64,000 nt of DNA from Rhodanobacter sp. DHB23 (GCF_014842975.1 NZ_JACYXK010000026.1:248001-312000); one strand, 5' to 3'; shown: positions 35,991 to 45,589, numbered from the stretch's first letter. Made by a program: numbers and translations. Notes: generated from the letters alone by a model not told the origin.

Positions 35991-36342
35991 ATCCCCGGGG
36001 CGGTCCGGCGATGCGTTTGCGACTCCTGCTGGCAGCCCTCCTGCAAGAGCCTGTCCACGATCGCCCATGGCCCGCACCGCGCAGACAGCCTCATCCATGA
36101 AACAAGCTGCCGTGCACCGGCTGGCGCGGGACTGCCAGACGGCCCCCCCCGGCAGGAATCAGCCCCAGGAACAGCCAGTGCGGGAACCTCCCGACCAGCG
36201 GACACGGGTCCGTTCGCAAGCCATCCACTGCGCTTGCCGCCTCGTTCCGGCGCCGCATCCGCATGGCCTTGTTCCTGAATTGTCACGTTTTTTCCGCTAG
36301 ACTGGCGTTTCCGCCCGCATCCGGGCAGTTGCAACCCGAGTA
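35991..36342. other. 352-base gap before corC
   Basis: No gene or convincing RNA is seen. A run of eight C residues lies near 36145. A TTGTCA at 36280-36285 and TAGACT at 36298-36303 are too close together (12 bases) to form a normal promoter. Confidence 0.4.
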
Positions 36343-37188
36343 ATGAACGACGACCCCGGCAGTACCAGCGGCCCGGCCCATCGCAAATGGTGGGATCGAC
36401 TGGGCCACCTGTTTTCCGGCGAACCGCGCAACCGCGCGGAACTGATCGACGAACTGCGCACCGCCCAGGTCAACGGCCTGCTCAGCGCCGACACCCTGCC
36501 CATGCTGGAAGGCGCGCTCAAGGTCACCGAGCTCACCGTGGACGACGTGATGGTGCCGCGCGTGCAGATCGTGATGATCGCCGCCGACGCCCCGCTTTCG
36601 GACATCCTCTCCGCCGTGGTCGAATCAGGCCATTCGCGCTTCCCCGTACACGGCGAGGACAAGGACGAGATCCTCGGCGTGCTGCTGGCCAAGGACCTGC
36701 TGAAGTTCTTCGGCAACGGCGCCGATTTCGACATCCGCGCCATCCTGCGCCCCGCGGTGCTGATCCCCGAGTCGATGCGCCTCAACGTGCTGCTGGCCGA
36801 GTTCCGCCGCAGCCGCAACCACTTGGCGATGGTGGTGGACGAATACGGCGGCGTGGCCGGCCTGATCACCATCGAGGACGTGCTGGAACAGATCGTCGGC
36901 GAGATCGACGACGAGCACGACGACGCGGAAGAGCCCGCGCAGATCCACGCCCAGGCCGACGGCTCGTGGCTGGTCAGCGCGCTCACGCCGATCGAGGACT
37001 TCAACGAGGAAGTGGGCGCGAGCTTCCCCGACGAGGAATTCGACACCATCGGCGGCCTGATCACCGCCGAGTTCGGCCACCTGCCCGAAGTGGGCGAGGA
37101 AGCCGGCGCAGGCGAGTTCCTGTTCCACGTCACCGAAGCCGACGACCGCCGCGTGCAGCAGTTCCGCGTCACCCGTCGCGAAGCCTGA
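36343..37188 (+). CDS. corC: HlyC/CorC family CBS-pair protein
   Basis: A 281-residue protein of the CorC/YbeX type: an N-terminal helical stretch (PRNRAELIDELRTAQVNGLL), the TVDDVMVPRVQIV entry motif, two CBS domains (about 65-190; ending in VVDEYGGVAGLITIEDVLEQ and IVGEIDDEHD), and a C-terminal CorC_HlyC domain (SALTPIEDFNEEVG, FDTIGGLITAEFGHLP). It has no membrane segment, so it is probably cytoplasmic. It is linked to Mg/Co efflux together with CorA and to ribosome-related stress through its ybeZYX location. A corA gene occurs 3.5 kb downstream. Confidence 0.92.
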   Translation: MNDDPGSTSGPAHRKWWDRLGHLFSGEPRNRAELIDELRTAQVNGLLSADTLPMLEGALKVTELTVDDVMVPRVQIVMIAADAPLSDILSAVVESGHSRFPVHGEDKDEILGVLLAKDLLKFFGNGADFDIRAILRPAVLIPESMRLNVLLAEFRRSRNHLAMVVDEYGGVAGLITIEDVLEQIVGEIDDEHDDAEEPAQIHAQADGSWLVSALTPIEDFNEEVGASFPDEEFDTIGGLITAEFGHLPEVGEEAGAGEFLFHVTEADDRRVQQFRVTRREA

Positions 37189-37227
37189 CGGCTTTATCGC
37201 TGCCGGCAACTTGAACCATCTCTGGAG

Positions 37228-37308
37228 ACGTCATGCCCGCGAAAGCGGGCATCCATATTGATCTGCGGCAAGCCTGTCGATGGATTCCCGCTTTCGCGGG
37301 AATGACGT
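37228..37308. repeat. TTCCCGCGAAAGCGGGAA-type inverted repeat
   Basis: ACGTCATGCCCGCGAAAGCG and the opposing CGCTTTCGCGGGAATGACGT form a large palindrome; each arm also contains a small CCCGC-GAAA-GCGGG hairpin. This unit is widespread in proteobacterial genomes. It sits between corC and the DUF4105 gene. Confidence 0.88.
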
Positions 37309-37364
37309 CATTGATAAGTTCGGCGTATTGCCCCTGTGCCCTGGAAGAGAAAAGTCCGGAATCC

Positions 37365-38573
37365 ATGCGCATTTTCGCCCTGCTGCTTGCCCTCTTCCTG
37401 CTGGCCATCGCACCGGCCCACGCCGGCGTCGCCAACGCCCCCGGCGCGAACCTGGAAGTCTCGCTGGTCACCTACGGCCCCGGCGACGTCTACTGGGAGC
37501 GCTTCGGCCACGACGCGCTGGAACTGCGCGATACCGTCAGCGGCGAGGCGGTGAACTTCAACTACGGCGTGTTCGACTTCAACGAGAAGAACTTCTTCCT
37601 CAACTTCGCGCGCGGCCGCATGCATTACCTGATGGATGCCGAGCCCACCGACGACGAAGAAAGCTACTACGTGCAGGTCGGCCGCTCGATCACCCGCCAG
37701 CGCCTTGCGCTGGCACCGGAACAGGCCGCCGCGCTGCGCGACTTCCTGCTCTGGAACCTGCGCCCCGAAAACGCCGGCTACAACTACGACTACTACGCCG
37801 ACAACTGCACCACCCGCGTGCGCGATGCGCTGGACAAGGCGCTGGGCGGCGTCATCAAGGCGCGCCTCGCCACGCAGGCCGGCGGCATGAGCTACCGCCA
37901 GCAGACCGACCGCCTGATGAGCGCGCAACCCTGGCTGATGCTGCTGCTCGACCTCGGCCTCGGCCCCTACGCCGACCACCCGCTCGACGCATGGCAGGAA
38001 AGCTTCCTGCCCTACGAACTGCAGGACAACCTGCGCGGCATCCGCGTGCCCGATGGCCACGGCGGCTCGCAGCCGCTGGTGCAGGACGAACGACTGCTCT
38101 CGCCCAACCATGTCGCGGTGCCGCCGGCACAGGCACCCGACCTGCGCATGCCGCTTGGCCTGGCCGGCCTGGTCTTCGCCGCCGCGCTTGCACTGACCGC
38201 CCGTCGCCAGCCGACGATCCACGCGCTGCTCGGCACGCTCTACCTCGTCGCCGCCGGCCTCGTCGGCCTCGTGCTGCTCGCGCTGTGGACGCTCACCAGC
38301 CACCACTCCGCCTGGGCCAACGCCAACCTGCTGTTGTTCAGCCCGCTCGCCTTCCTCGTGCTGCCCGCGCTGTGGCGCATGCGCCGCGGCATCGCCCCCA
38401 CGCGCTACGCCAACGCCGTGCTGGTGCTGCAACTGCTCGCGGCGCTCGTCGCCGTGCTGCTGCACCTGCTGCCTGGCACCGTGCAGCAGAACCAGCCATG
38501 GATACTGCTCGCCTTGCCAGTTTGGCTGGCCTTGGCGTGGAGCTTGCGGCGTCCGGCCACGGCACGGCCGTAA
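37365..38573 (+). CDS. DUF4105 domain membrane protein (Lnb N-terminal periplasmic domain)
   Basis: A 402-residue protein with a signal peptide (MRIFALLLALFLLAIAPAHA). A periplasmic DUF4105 domain covers about 25-260 (LVTYGPGDVYWERFGHDALE, FNYGVFDFNEKNFFLNFARG, YNYDYYADNCTTRVRDALD, with a conserved Cys in the DNCTTR motif). Four hydrophobic helices follow (about 265-395). The DNC motif and fold recall papain-like or NlpC-like hydrolases, so a peptidase or amidase role in the envelope is possible but not shown. It occupies the place where lnt often follows corC in related genomes. Confidence 0.85.
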   Translation: MRIFALLLALFLLAIAPAHAGVANAPGANLEVSLVTYGPGDVYWERFGHDALELRDTVSGEAVNFNYGVFDFNEKNFFLNFARGRMHYLMDAEPTDDEESYYVQVGRSITRQRLALAPEQAAALRDFLLWNLRPENAGYNYDYYADNCTTRVRDALDKALGGVIKARLATQAGGMSYRQQTDRLMSAQPWLMLLLDLGLGPYADHPLDAWQESFLPYELQDNLRGIRVPDGHGGSQPLVQDERLLSPNHVAVPPAQAPDLRMPLGLAGLVFAAALALTARRQPTIHALLGTLYLVAAGLVGLVLLALWTLTSHHSAWANANLLLFSPLAFLVLPALWRMRRGIAPTRYANAVLVLQLLAALVAVLLHLLPGTVQQNQPWILLALPVWLALAWSLRRPATARP

Positions 38574-38598
38574 CTGCGGTCCCGCTGCCCAGGCCGCT

Positions 38599-40581
38599 CT
38601 ACGGTCGCAGCGCACCTACACCCAGTTTCTCGGCCATGGCCGGCCCCAGCGAGGCCGCGAAGCTGCCGGTCAGATGCTGGTTGTCGCGAAACACCACCAG
38701 GCCGTCGCGTTCCGCGGAGCACACATTGCCCGGGCATATCCGGGAATCCATGTCCAACATGCCGACATTGGCGAAGCGGTTCGCCGCCTCGCCCAGCCAC
38801 CGGTACACCTGATCCGCGCGAGCATCGTCCATCGGGGCACTGCAGGCATGCTGCAAACCCAGCCACGCCGGACGCCCTGCATGTTCCGCCAGGCAGTCCG
38901 GCCCGTCGAACGGCAGGCTGGGCGTGTCGCGCAGCAGCCAGATGCGGCCCACCGCCGGATGGAGCACGTCCAGGACCTTCGTCGTGCCGGTTATCCATTG
39001 TTCTTTCGAGAAGCCGCTCGTATCCGTCGATCCGAGCAGCACCACATCGGGCTTGATCCCGGCGATCTGCGCCAGGGCATGTGCACGCCATGTCGTGCAC
39101 ACGGTGTATTGCTTGCCAATGCGCGCATAGAAGAATGGCCCGTCCACCATCGGACAGGACGACTTGGTAAGCACCAGCAAGCGCCAGCCCGGCCGATCGA
39201 ACACCTTGGCGACGGCTGGGAACCACTGGCCGGCGTGGCTGTCGCCCAGCAGCACTGCCGTATGCACGGCGTCAGCTGGACCGAAGGCACAGATGCGTAC
39301 CCGGTCACTCTGGTACCAATCGTCGCATCCCATGCCATAGATCACCGGCGCATCGCCGTGCGCCATGGCATAACGCTGCATGCCGGGCGACTTCGCCCGC
39401 TCGTCGGCGCGATTGTTCCAGCGCACGCACAGGCTGTTGGCCACCAGCATCAGCGCCAGCGCCGCGAAGATCGCCATGCGCGGACGCGCCAGCCATTCCT
39501 GCCGGTTGCGGACGGGTGCCTCGATGCAGCGGCAGGAAGCGTAGGCAAGCAGCAGCGACAGCAGCACCCACGCAGCGCGGTACGACGATGCGTCAGAGCC
39601 CGTGATCGCATGGCCGAGCAGCAGGATCGGCCAGTGCCACAGGTACCACGAATAAGAAACGCCGCCGATCCACTGCAAGGGCCGCCACGACAACAACCGC
39701 GATACCCCGGCCGGTTCCACGGCCAGGCATCCCGCGGCGACGACACCCGCGGCGCCCAGCGTGGGCAGCAAGGCATAGCCACCGGGATATGGAATGTCCG
39801 CACTGAACCACACCGCTGCCAATGCGATCATGGCCAGCCCAGTCCATCCGGCAACCTGCAACATCCCGGCGCAGCGACTCTTGCACGGCGCGGCACCGGC
39901 CGCACCGGGCACCTTGAAATACAACCAGACCAGCGCGCCAGCGGCGAACTGCCAGGCGCGCATGGGCATCATGTAGAACGCCAGCTGCGGCGCCTTGTAG
40001 GTCAGCCACACGCATGCCGCGAGGCTGGCGGTCGCGACGACGAACATGCCGGCCTTCAACCGGGCCACGCCACGCGCGCCATCGCGACCCAGCAACCACA
40101 CCAGCAGCATCGGCCAGACCAGGTAGAACTGCTCCTCCACGCCCAGCGACCACGTGTGCAGGAACAGGTTCGTCTCGGTCCCCGCCGAAAAATAATCCAG
40201 TCGGGCGAATGCGAAATGAATGTTGCTCAACCACAACGCCGCCATCGCTGCCGCGGACGACTGTCCGCGCTGTTCCGCCGGCGCCAGCACCAGCGAGGCC
40301 AGCACGCCGACGACCAGCAGCATCGCCAGCAGTGCCGGCAAGAGGCGGCGCAGCCGGCGCACGTAGAACTCCGTGAAGGAGAGCCGCCCGGCGGCAGATG
40401 CCTCCTTCACCAGCAGCCCGGTGATGAGGAACCCGGACAGCACGAAGAACACGTCCACGCCGACAAAGCCACCGCGCAACCAGGGCACGCCGGCATGCAC
40501 GGCGACCACCAGCAGGATGGCCACGGCACGCAGTCCCTCGAGATCGGCACGGTAACCCAGCCGGTAATCGTGCCCCTTCAT
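38599..40581 (-). CDS. Acyltransferase 3 / SGNH O-acetyltransferase (OafA-type)
   Basis: A 660-residue inner-membrane protein. Residues 1-370 form the acyltransferase-3 domain with about ten helices: YRADLEGLRAVAILLVVAVH (catalytic His), GGFVGVDVFFVLSGFLITGL, RLRRLLPALL and HTWSLGVEEQFYLVWP. The C-terminal 280 residues are a periplasmic SGNH hydrolase-like domain beginning at AVLLGDSHAGQW (Ser nucleophile). Such fused proteins O-acetylate lipopolysaccharide or other cell-surface glycans. The target might be the surface polysaccharide encoded downstream, but this is not shown. It is transcribed alone and divergent from corA. Confidence 0.93.
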   Translation of the reverse strand: MKGHDYRLGYRADLEGLRAVAILLVVAVHAGVPWLRGGFVGVDVFFVLSGFLITGLLVKEASAAGRLSFTEFYVRRLRRLLPALLAMLLVVGVLASLVLAPAEQRGQSSAAAMAALWLSNIHFAFARLDYFSAGTETNLFLHTWSLGVEEQFYLVWPMLLVWLLGRDGARGVARLKAGMFVVATASLAACVWLTYKAPQLAFYMMPMRAWQFAAGALVWLYFKVPGAAGAAPCKSRCAGMLQVAGWTGLAMIALAAVWFSADIPYPGGYALLPTLGAAGVVAAGCLAVEPAGVSRLLSWRPLQWIGGVSYSWYLWHWPILLLGHAITGSDASSYRAAWVLLSLLLAYASCRCIEAPVRNRQEWLARPRMAIFAALALMLVANSLCVRWNNRADERAKSPGMQRYAMAHGDAPVIYGMGCDDWYQSDRVRICAFGPADAVHTAVLLGDSHAGQWFPAVAKVFDRPGWRLLVLTKSSCPMVDGPFFYARIGKQYTVCTTWRAHALAQIAGIKPDVVLLGSTDTSGFSKEQWITGTTKVLDVLHPAVGRIWLLRDTPSLPFDGPDCLAEHAGRPAWLGLQHACSAPMDDARADQVYRWLGEAANRFANVGMLDMDSRICPGNVCSAERDGLVVFRDNQHLTGSFAASLGPAMAEKLGVGALRP

Positions 40582-40693
40582 CGCTCAGCGCCCCTGTTTC
40601 ATCACGAATGCAAACCCGGCGGATGGTACAGGCTGGCACGGATCCACGCCTCACGGCGTTGCCGCGTCACGGCTTGCGCGGCATCATGCCTGC

Positions 40694-41707
40694 ATGAACC
40701 CGACGGCACCTGCCGCTAGCGCATCCACCAGCACCTCGATGGTGGTCAACTGCGTCGCCTATCGCAGCACCGGGCGACGCATCGGCGACGTGGACATCGA
40801 TGCGATCAGCGAGGTACTCGAGGAACCCGACACCTTCGTGTGGGTGGGACTGCACGAACCGGACGAGACGTTGCTGCTGAAGCTGCAGGAGGAGTTCAAC
40901 CTGCACGACCTCGCCATCGAGGATGCGCAGGCCGCGCACCAGCGCACCAAGATCGAGGCCTACGGCGACTCGCTGTTCATCGTGGTGCAGACCGCCCAGC
41001 TCACCGGCGGCCACATCGCGTTCGGCGAGACGCACATCTTCCTCGGCCCGCGCTACCTGATCACCGTGCGCCACGGCGCCTCGCTGTCCTACGCGCCGGC
41101 CCGCCGCAGTTGCGAACACATCCCGGAACTGCTGGCGCTGGGGCCGAGCTACGGCCTGTACAGCGTGCTGGACTTCATCGTGGACAACCTGCTGCCGATC
41201 GTGCGCGATTTCCGCGAAGAGCTGCAGGAGCTGGAGCAGGACATCTTCGCCGAGAGCTTCAACCGCGACACCGTGCGCCGGCTGTACGACATGCAGCGCG
41301 ACCTGATGACGCTGCGCCTTGCCGTGTCGCCGCTGCAGGACGTGATCAGCCAACTCGTGCGCCTGCATCCGCAGCTCATCCCCGACGAACTTCGCGTGTA
41401 CTTCCGCGACGTACACGATCATGTGACGCGGGTGAATGACTCCATCAATGCGATGCGCGAGATGCTTTCCGCGGCAATCAGCGTGAACCTCTCGCTGGTC
41501 ACCTTCGGCCAGAACGAGGTGATGAAGAAGCTCGCCGGCTGGGCCGCGATGCTCGCCGCGCCCACCCTCGTCACCAGCTGGTACGGCATGAACTTCCAGC
41601 ACATGCCCGAACTCGACAAGCCCTGGAGCTACCCGCTCATCATCGGCGTGGTGGCCTGCCTGGTGGGCGGCATCTACATCGGCCTGAAGCGGGCGAAATG
41701 GCTGTAA
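40694..41707 (+). CDS. corA: CorA-type magnesium/cobalt transporter
   Basis: A 337-residue CorA protein: a large cytoplasmic alpha/beta domain (30-245; FVWVGLHEPDETLLLKLQEE, KIEAYGDSLFIVVQT, ITVRHG), a long stalk helix (QDVISQLVRLHPQLIPDELR onward), and two C-terminal membrane helices separated by the pore signature YGMNF (about 302-306). Here it is followed by QHMPELDKPWSYP. It takes up Mg2+ and possibly Co2+ or Ni2+. It ends just before a family A palindromic repeat that separates it from the convergent peptidase. Confidence 0.95.
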   Translation: MNPTAPAASASTSTSMVVNCVAYRSTGRRIGDVDIDAISEVLEEPDTFVWVGLHEPDETLLLKLQEEFNLHDLAIEDAQAAHQRTKIEAYGDSLFIVVQTAQLTGGHIAFGETHIFLGPRYLITVRHGASLSYAPARRSCEHIPELLALGPSYGLYSVLDFIVDNLLPIVRDFREELQELEQDIFAESFNRDTVRRLYDMQRDLMTLRLAVSPLQDVISQLVRLHPQLIPDELRVYFRDVHDHVTRVNDSINAMREMLSAAISVNLSLVTFGQNEVMKKLAGWAAMLAAPTLVTSWYGMNFQHMPELDKPWSYPLIIGVVACLVGGIYIGLKRAKWL

Positions 41708-41711
41708 TGCT

Positions 41712-41794
41712 CCGGTAGGGGCGCACCCCGTGCGCGATGGCTCTTGCTTCGATCAAGCACCGGAGCCATCGCGCACAGGGTGCGCTCCTACCGG
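41712..41794. repeat. REP-like palindrome, family A, between convergent genes
   Basis: Arms CCGGTAGGGGCGCACCCCGT and CACAGGGTGCGCTCCTACCGG, with an inner GCGCGATGGCT/AGCCATCGCGC pair. It fills the gap between corA and the S9 peptidase stops and may serve as a two-way transcript-end structure. Confidence 0.9.
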
Positions 41795-41801
41795 CACAGC
41801 T

Positions 41802-43940
41802 TCATTGCCTGGATTCAGCCGTCCACTGCTTCAGCCACGCGTTCACCGTGTCGTGCCACAGCACGCTGTTGTGCGGCTTCAATACCCAGTGGTTCTCGTC
41901 CGGGAAGGTGAGGAACTCGCTGGGGATGCCACGGCGTTGCATCGCGGTGAACGCGCCCAGGCCCTGGGTGATCGGGATGCGGAAGTCGTCGCCGCTGTGC
42001 ACCACCAGCATCGGCACGCGCCAGTCCCTGACGTGGTCGAGCGGGTTGAACTTCTCGTAGTTGGCCGGCACCTCGAACTGCGGGCCGCCGTTCTCGTGCT
42101 CCTCGAACCACAGTTCCTCGGTGGCGTAGTACATCATGCGCGCGTCGAACACGCCGTCGTGGTCGACCAGGCACTTCCACGGCTGGTTCCACACGCCGGC
42201 GATCCAGTAGGTCATGTAGCCGCCGTAACTCGCGCCCAGCGCGCAGGCACGATTGCCGTCGAGGAAGCCGTACTTGTCCAGCGCGGCCTGCCAACCGAGC
42301 TTCAGGTCCTGCAGCGGCTTGCCGCCCCAGTCGCCTGAAATGGAGTCCGTGAACTTCTGGCCATAGCCGGTGGAACCGTGGAAGTTGATGGTGACCACCG
42401 CGAAGCCCTGCCCCGCATAGGTCTGCGGATTCCAGCGGTAGCTCCAGCTGTTGGTCATCGCGCCCTGCGGGCCGCCGTGGATGATGAAGGCCACCGGATA
42501 CTTCCTGCCCGGCTGGTAGTCCGCCGGCTTCACCACGTAGCCCTGCACGGTTTCGTCGTTCCAGCCCTTGAAGGTGAAGAACTCGAAGTCGCCCTCGTGC
42601 GCGTTCGCGAGCATCGCGGCGTTGTAACGGGTGACCTGCCTGAGGCCCTTGCCGTCGGCGTCCACGGTATAGAGGTCGGTGGGGCGCTTCAGGTCGTTGC
42701 GCGCCAGCAACAGGCGCGAACCGGCCAGCGAATAGCCGTCCACCTCGCCGTCGCCCACCACCTGGCGCACCTTGCCGCTGGCCGCGTCCACCGCGAACAG
42801 CGGATGCTGGCCGTTGTCGTCGGCGGTGACGTACAGCGTCCTGCCATCGGCGGAAATGCCCATGCCGCCCGGCGAGCGGTCCCACTGCGGATCGACCTCG
42901 TGCGTCGCGCCCGTGGCCAGGTCCAGCGCCATGATGCCGAAGCGGTCCGCCTCGAAGGCCGGCACCTTCATCGCGAGGTAGTACAGCGTCCTGCCGTCCG
43001 GCGAGGGCACCGGATAGGCATCCCAGGCCTTGTTCGCGGCAGTGAGGTTCACCGGCGCCGCGGAACCGTCGGCCGGCACCTTGTAGATATCGAAGTTGGT
43101 GGACCACGGTTCGCTGTTGCCGGCGATGCGCACGTCGAAGTACACCGTCCTGCCGTCGGGCGAGAACGCGAACTCGCTGTCGTCGCCGAAAGGCTTGCTG
43201 GGGATGTCGCCGTCGATGCCGCGCGAAAGCAGGGTCGGTTCCGCCGGCAGCTGGCCCTTTGCATCGAAGCGGCCGAGGTAGAGCTGGTTGCGCGTGCCGT
43301 CGGCCCAGGTATCCCAATGTCGCACGAACAGCTTCTTGTAGATCGTGCCGCTGGCCTTGTCCGCCGCGCGCCGGTCCTGCATCTGCCTGGTGCAGGCCAG
43401 CGTGCCGCAATCGGTGAACACCGCGTAGGAAAGCAGCACGCTCTTGCCGTCCGGCGCCAGCTTGTATGCCTGCACGTCCAGCACGCCGTGGCTCACCTGC
43501 ACTGGCGCCTCGTGCCCGGCGAGATCCAGGCCATCCTTGCCCGCCGTGAAATCCAGGCGCCACAGTTGCGCCACGCCGGCGGCCGATGCCACGTAGTAAA
43601 GGCTCTTGCCATCCGCCGACCAGCGCGGCGAGGAGGCGCCCTTGTCCAGCACCGTCACCGGCTTGCCGTCGTGCGACAGGTCCAGCACCGCGAGGGCGTT
43701 GACGCCCTTGTTCGCCGCGTAATCCGTGCTGCGCACGCCAAACGCCGCATAGCGTCCGTCCGCCGACAATTGCGGGTCGCTCACCCGCTGCATCATCACC
43801 AGGTCGCGCACGTTGAACGGATGCGGCGCGTGATCCACGGTGATCGCGGTATCCACCGGCGCCACGGTATCGGTATCCGCCGCCAGCACGGGCGAAGTCG
43901 CCAGCGCCAGCAGCAGCGCGGCGGTCAAGGTGTTTTTCAT
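41802..43940 (-). CDS. S9 family peptidase (acylaminoacyl-/dipeptidyl-peptidase type)
   Basis: A 712-residue exported peptidase with a signal peptide (MKNTLTAALLLALATSPVLA). An N-terminal beta-propeller built from WD40-like/PD40 repeats (PQLSADGRYAAFGVRSTDYA, SPDGRTLYYLAMK, ADGRTLYVTADDNG) is followed by a C-terminal alpha/beta-hydrolase. The nucleophile is in GASYGGYMTYW, the Asp in VHSGDDFRIP and the His in ENHWVLKP. These S9C-like enzymes remove dipeptides or acylated residues from small peptides in the periplasm. It is a single gene. Confidence 0.94.
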   Translation of the reverse strand: MKNTLTAALLLALATSPVLAADTDTVAPVDTAITVDHAPHPFNVRDLVMMQRVSDPQLSADGRYAAFGVRSTDYAANKGVNALAVLDLSHDGKPVTVLDKGASSPRWSADGKSLYYVASAAGVAQLWRLDFTAGKDGLDLAGHEAPVQVSHGVLDVQAYKLAPDGKSVLLSYAVFTDCGTLACTRQMQDRRAADKASGTIYKKLFVRHWDTWADGTRNQLYLGRFDAKGQLPAEPTLLSRGIDGDIPSKPFGDDSEFAFSPDGRTVYFDVRIAGNSEPWSTNFDIYKVPADGSAAPVNLTAANKAWDAYPVPSPDGRTLYYLAMKVPAFEADRFGIMALDLATGATHEVDPQWDRSPGGMGISADGRTLYVTADDNGQHPLFAVDAASGKVRQVVGDGEVDGYSLAGSRLLLARNDLKRPTDLYTVDADGKGLRQVTRYNAAMLANAHEGDFEFFTFKGWNDETVQGYVVKPADYQPGRKYPVAFIIHGGPQGAMTNSWSYRWNPQTYAGQGFAVVTINFHGSTGYGQKFTDSISGDWGGKPLQDLKLGWQAALDKYGFLDGNRACALGASYGGYMTYWIAGVWNQPWKCLVDHDGVFDARMMYYATEELWFEEHENGGPQFEVPANYEKFNPLDHVRDWRVPMLVVHSGDDFRIPITQGLGAFTAMQRRGIPSEFLTFPDENHWVLKPHNSVLWHDTVNAWLKQWTAESRQ

Positions 43941-44013
43941 GATGGCTCCCCAGGATGGTTGGCAGACCGGAAGGTTAGTGGATTGGACCGGCAAGGCAAG
44001 CAAGCGTGCCCCC

Positions 44014-44019
44014 TATAAT
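44014..44019 (+). promoter_or_regulatory. Possible -10 box upstream of the glycosylation/pilin cluster
   Basis: A perfect TATAAT, 165 bases before the likely start of the ALG10-like gene. No good -35 hexamer lies 16-18 bases upstream, so this is a weak call. Confidence 0.3.
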
Positions 44020-44183
44020 GCCAAGGACGACGCCTTGCCCGATCCTTTGGAAGCCTGAGCCACGACGCCCTTCATCCGTGGCGTGGGCATCAAGTTCTCC
44101 CGGAGATGGCCGCGCTGGCCACTCGCCAGGCGTCCGGGGATGTCGACATCACGGGGACTGTCGCAAGTGTTGAAGGGGACGGC

Positions 44184-45461
44184 ATGCAGTTTCAGGGTCA
44201 GGCTTCACTTCCATCGCCCACGCAAGGAAAAGCGGTCCGGCGCTACGGATTGATTGCCGGCTGGCTGCTGCTTGGCCTCCTGTGGATGCAAGCCTTGCTG
44301 CGCGCGCGCAGCCAGTCGACGCTGATCGTCGACGAGGCGGTCCATGTCTGGCAGGTGTCGCGATTCATGCAAGGCCAGCTGCATTCCGTCACCCAGGACT
44401 TGACCAACATCCCGGGCTACCACCTGCTGGTGGCTGGCCTGATGTGGCTATCGGGCAGCCATTCATTGGCCGGGATGAGGACGATCGACGTGTGTTTCGG
44501 CCTACTCGGCGGCCTCTTCTTTTATCTGGCGCGACTTGCGCAGTACCAGGCGCATCAGGGACGGGCGGTCGCCCAGTTCCTGTTCTTTCCGCTTCTCTAC
44601 CCCTACGTCTTCCTGGTCTACACCGACGTGTTGTCGGTGGCCCTGGTGCTTGCCGCGCTCGCGGCGACCTTGCGCCACCGACACGTACTGGCCGCACTGG
44701 CACTGGTTGCCGCAATGATGGTGCGGCAAAACAACGTGGTGTGGGCCGCCTTCCTTGCCGCGTATGCGCTGTGGCCCATCCTGGCCAAGGCGCATTGGAG
44801 GCCGATGCGGGTCATGCAGGACCTGGGACAAGCCATCTGGCCTTATCTCGTCGTGATGGCACTCTTCCTGGCGTACTGGGCCTGGAACGGCACCATTGTC
44901 TTCGAAAGCGTGCAAGCCAGGACGCATCCTGACGCAAGCTTCCACCTGGGGAACCCATTCTTCCTCCTGTGCATGGCAGGCGTGTTCCTGCCGTTGCAAT
45001 TGCTGGGTGGCCTGCGGCGGTTTCTGGCGCTGGCGCGTGCCGACTCCCGCTGGCTGCTGCTCCCTCTGGCGACGATCGCCTGCTACACGCTCTGCTTCAC
45101 GGTCAGTAGTCGCCTGAATTTCATAGGCATACCGTACTTCCTGCACAACGACCTGCTTGTCTTGGTCACGCAGGAGAAATGGGCGTCGTGCCTCTTCGGA
45201 CTGGTCGCGACCATCGCCGCCTGCGGCCTGGCGGGGACGCGCTTTGCCTCTCCCCAGGGCTTCCTGCTGTATCCCGTCGCGTGCTTCTATCTTGCCGCAT
45301 CGACCCTGATCGAAGTTCGCTATGCGCTTGTACCCATGGCCTTGTGGCTCGCATTGCGCCAGCAGGAAAGTGACGGCGCCGAACGCGCCACCCTCGCCAT
45401 CTGGGTGGCAGTCGCCCAATACTTCGCGCTTGGCGTCCTCGATTTGCGCTTCATGCCCTGA
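44184..45461 (+). CDS. ALG10/DIE2-like membrane glycosyltransferase (GT-C fold)
   Basis: A 425-residue protein with ten or more hydrophobic segments. STLIVDEAVHVWQVSRF (about 45-61) holds acidic Asp50-Glu51 followed by His54, and VTQDLTNIPGYHLLVAGLMW has the ITTPPGLY-like spacing seen in the eukaryotic ALG10 family. AAMMVRQNNVVWAAFLA matches the RQTN(I/V)xW signature of that family, and STLIEVRYALVPMALWLAL fits its C-terminal end. ALG10 adds a glucose to dolichol-linked oligosaccharide from a lipid-phosphate donor; a bacterial version would use an undecaprenyl-phosphate sugar. ATG 44184 has AAGGGGAC close upstream and is preferred to 44106. First of a series of glycosyltransferase-like membrane proteins around the pilin genes. 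Confidence 0.7.
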   Translation: MQFQGQASLPSPTQGKAVRRYGLIAGWLLLGLLWMQALLRARSQSTLIVDEAVHVWQVSRFMQGQLHSVTQDLTNIPGYHLLVAGLMWLSGSHSLAGMRTIDVCFGLLGGLFFYLARLAQYQAHQGRAVAQFLFFPLLYPYVFLVYTDVLSVALVLAALAATLRHRHVLAALALVAAMMVRQNNVVWAAFLAAYALWPILAKAHWRPMRVMQDLGQAIWPYLVVMALFLAYWAWNGTIVFESVQARTHPDASFHLGNPFFLLCMAGVFLPLQLLGGLRRFLALARADSRWLLLPLATIACYTLCFTVSSRLNFIGIPYFLHNDLLVLVTQEKWASCLFGLVATIAACGLAGTRFASPQGFLLYPVACFYLAASTLIEVRYALVPMALWLALRQQESDGAERATLAIWVAVAQYFALGVLDLRFMP

Positions 45462-45589
45462 TCGTCGGCAACACCATCACATGCCTATCTCCCCTCGATC
45501 CCCCTGGAATGGCGCGCATGGTCGAAATGGCGAGAGCAGCACATGAAGAAAGACGACCGTTCCACCAAACCAACCGCCATGGAAGCAAG

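Noticed and set aside
36280-36303. TTGTCA and TAGACT before corC as a sigma-70 promoter
   Set aside because: The spacer is only 12 bases, too short for normal recognition.
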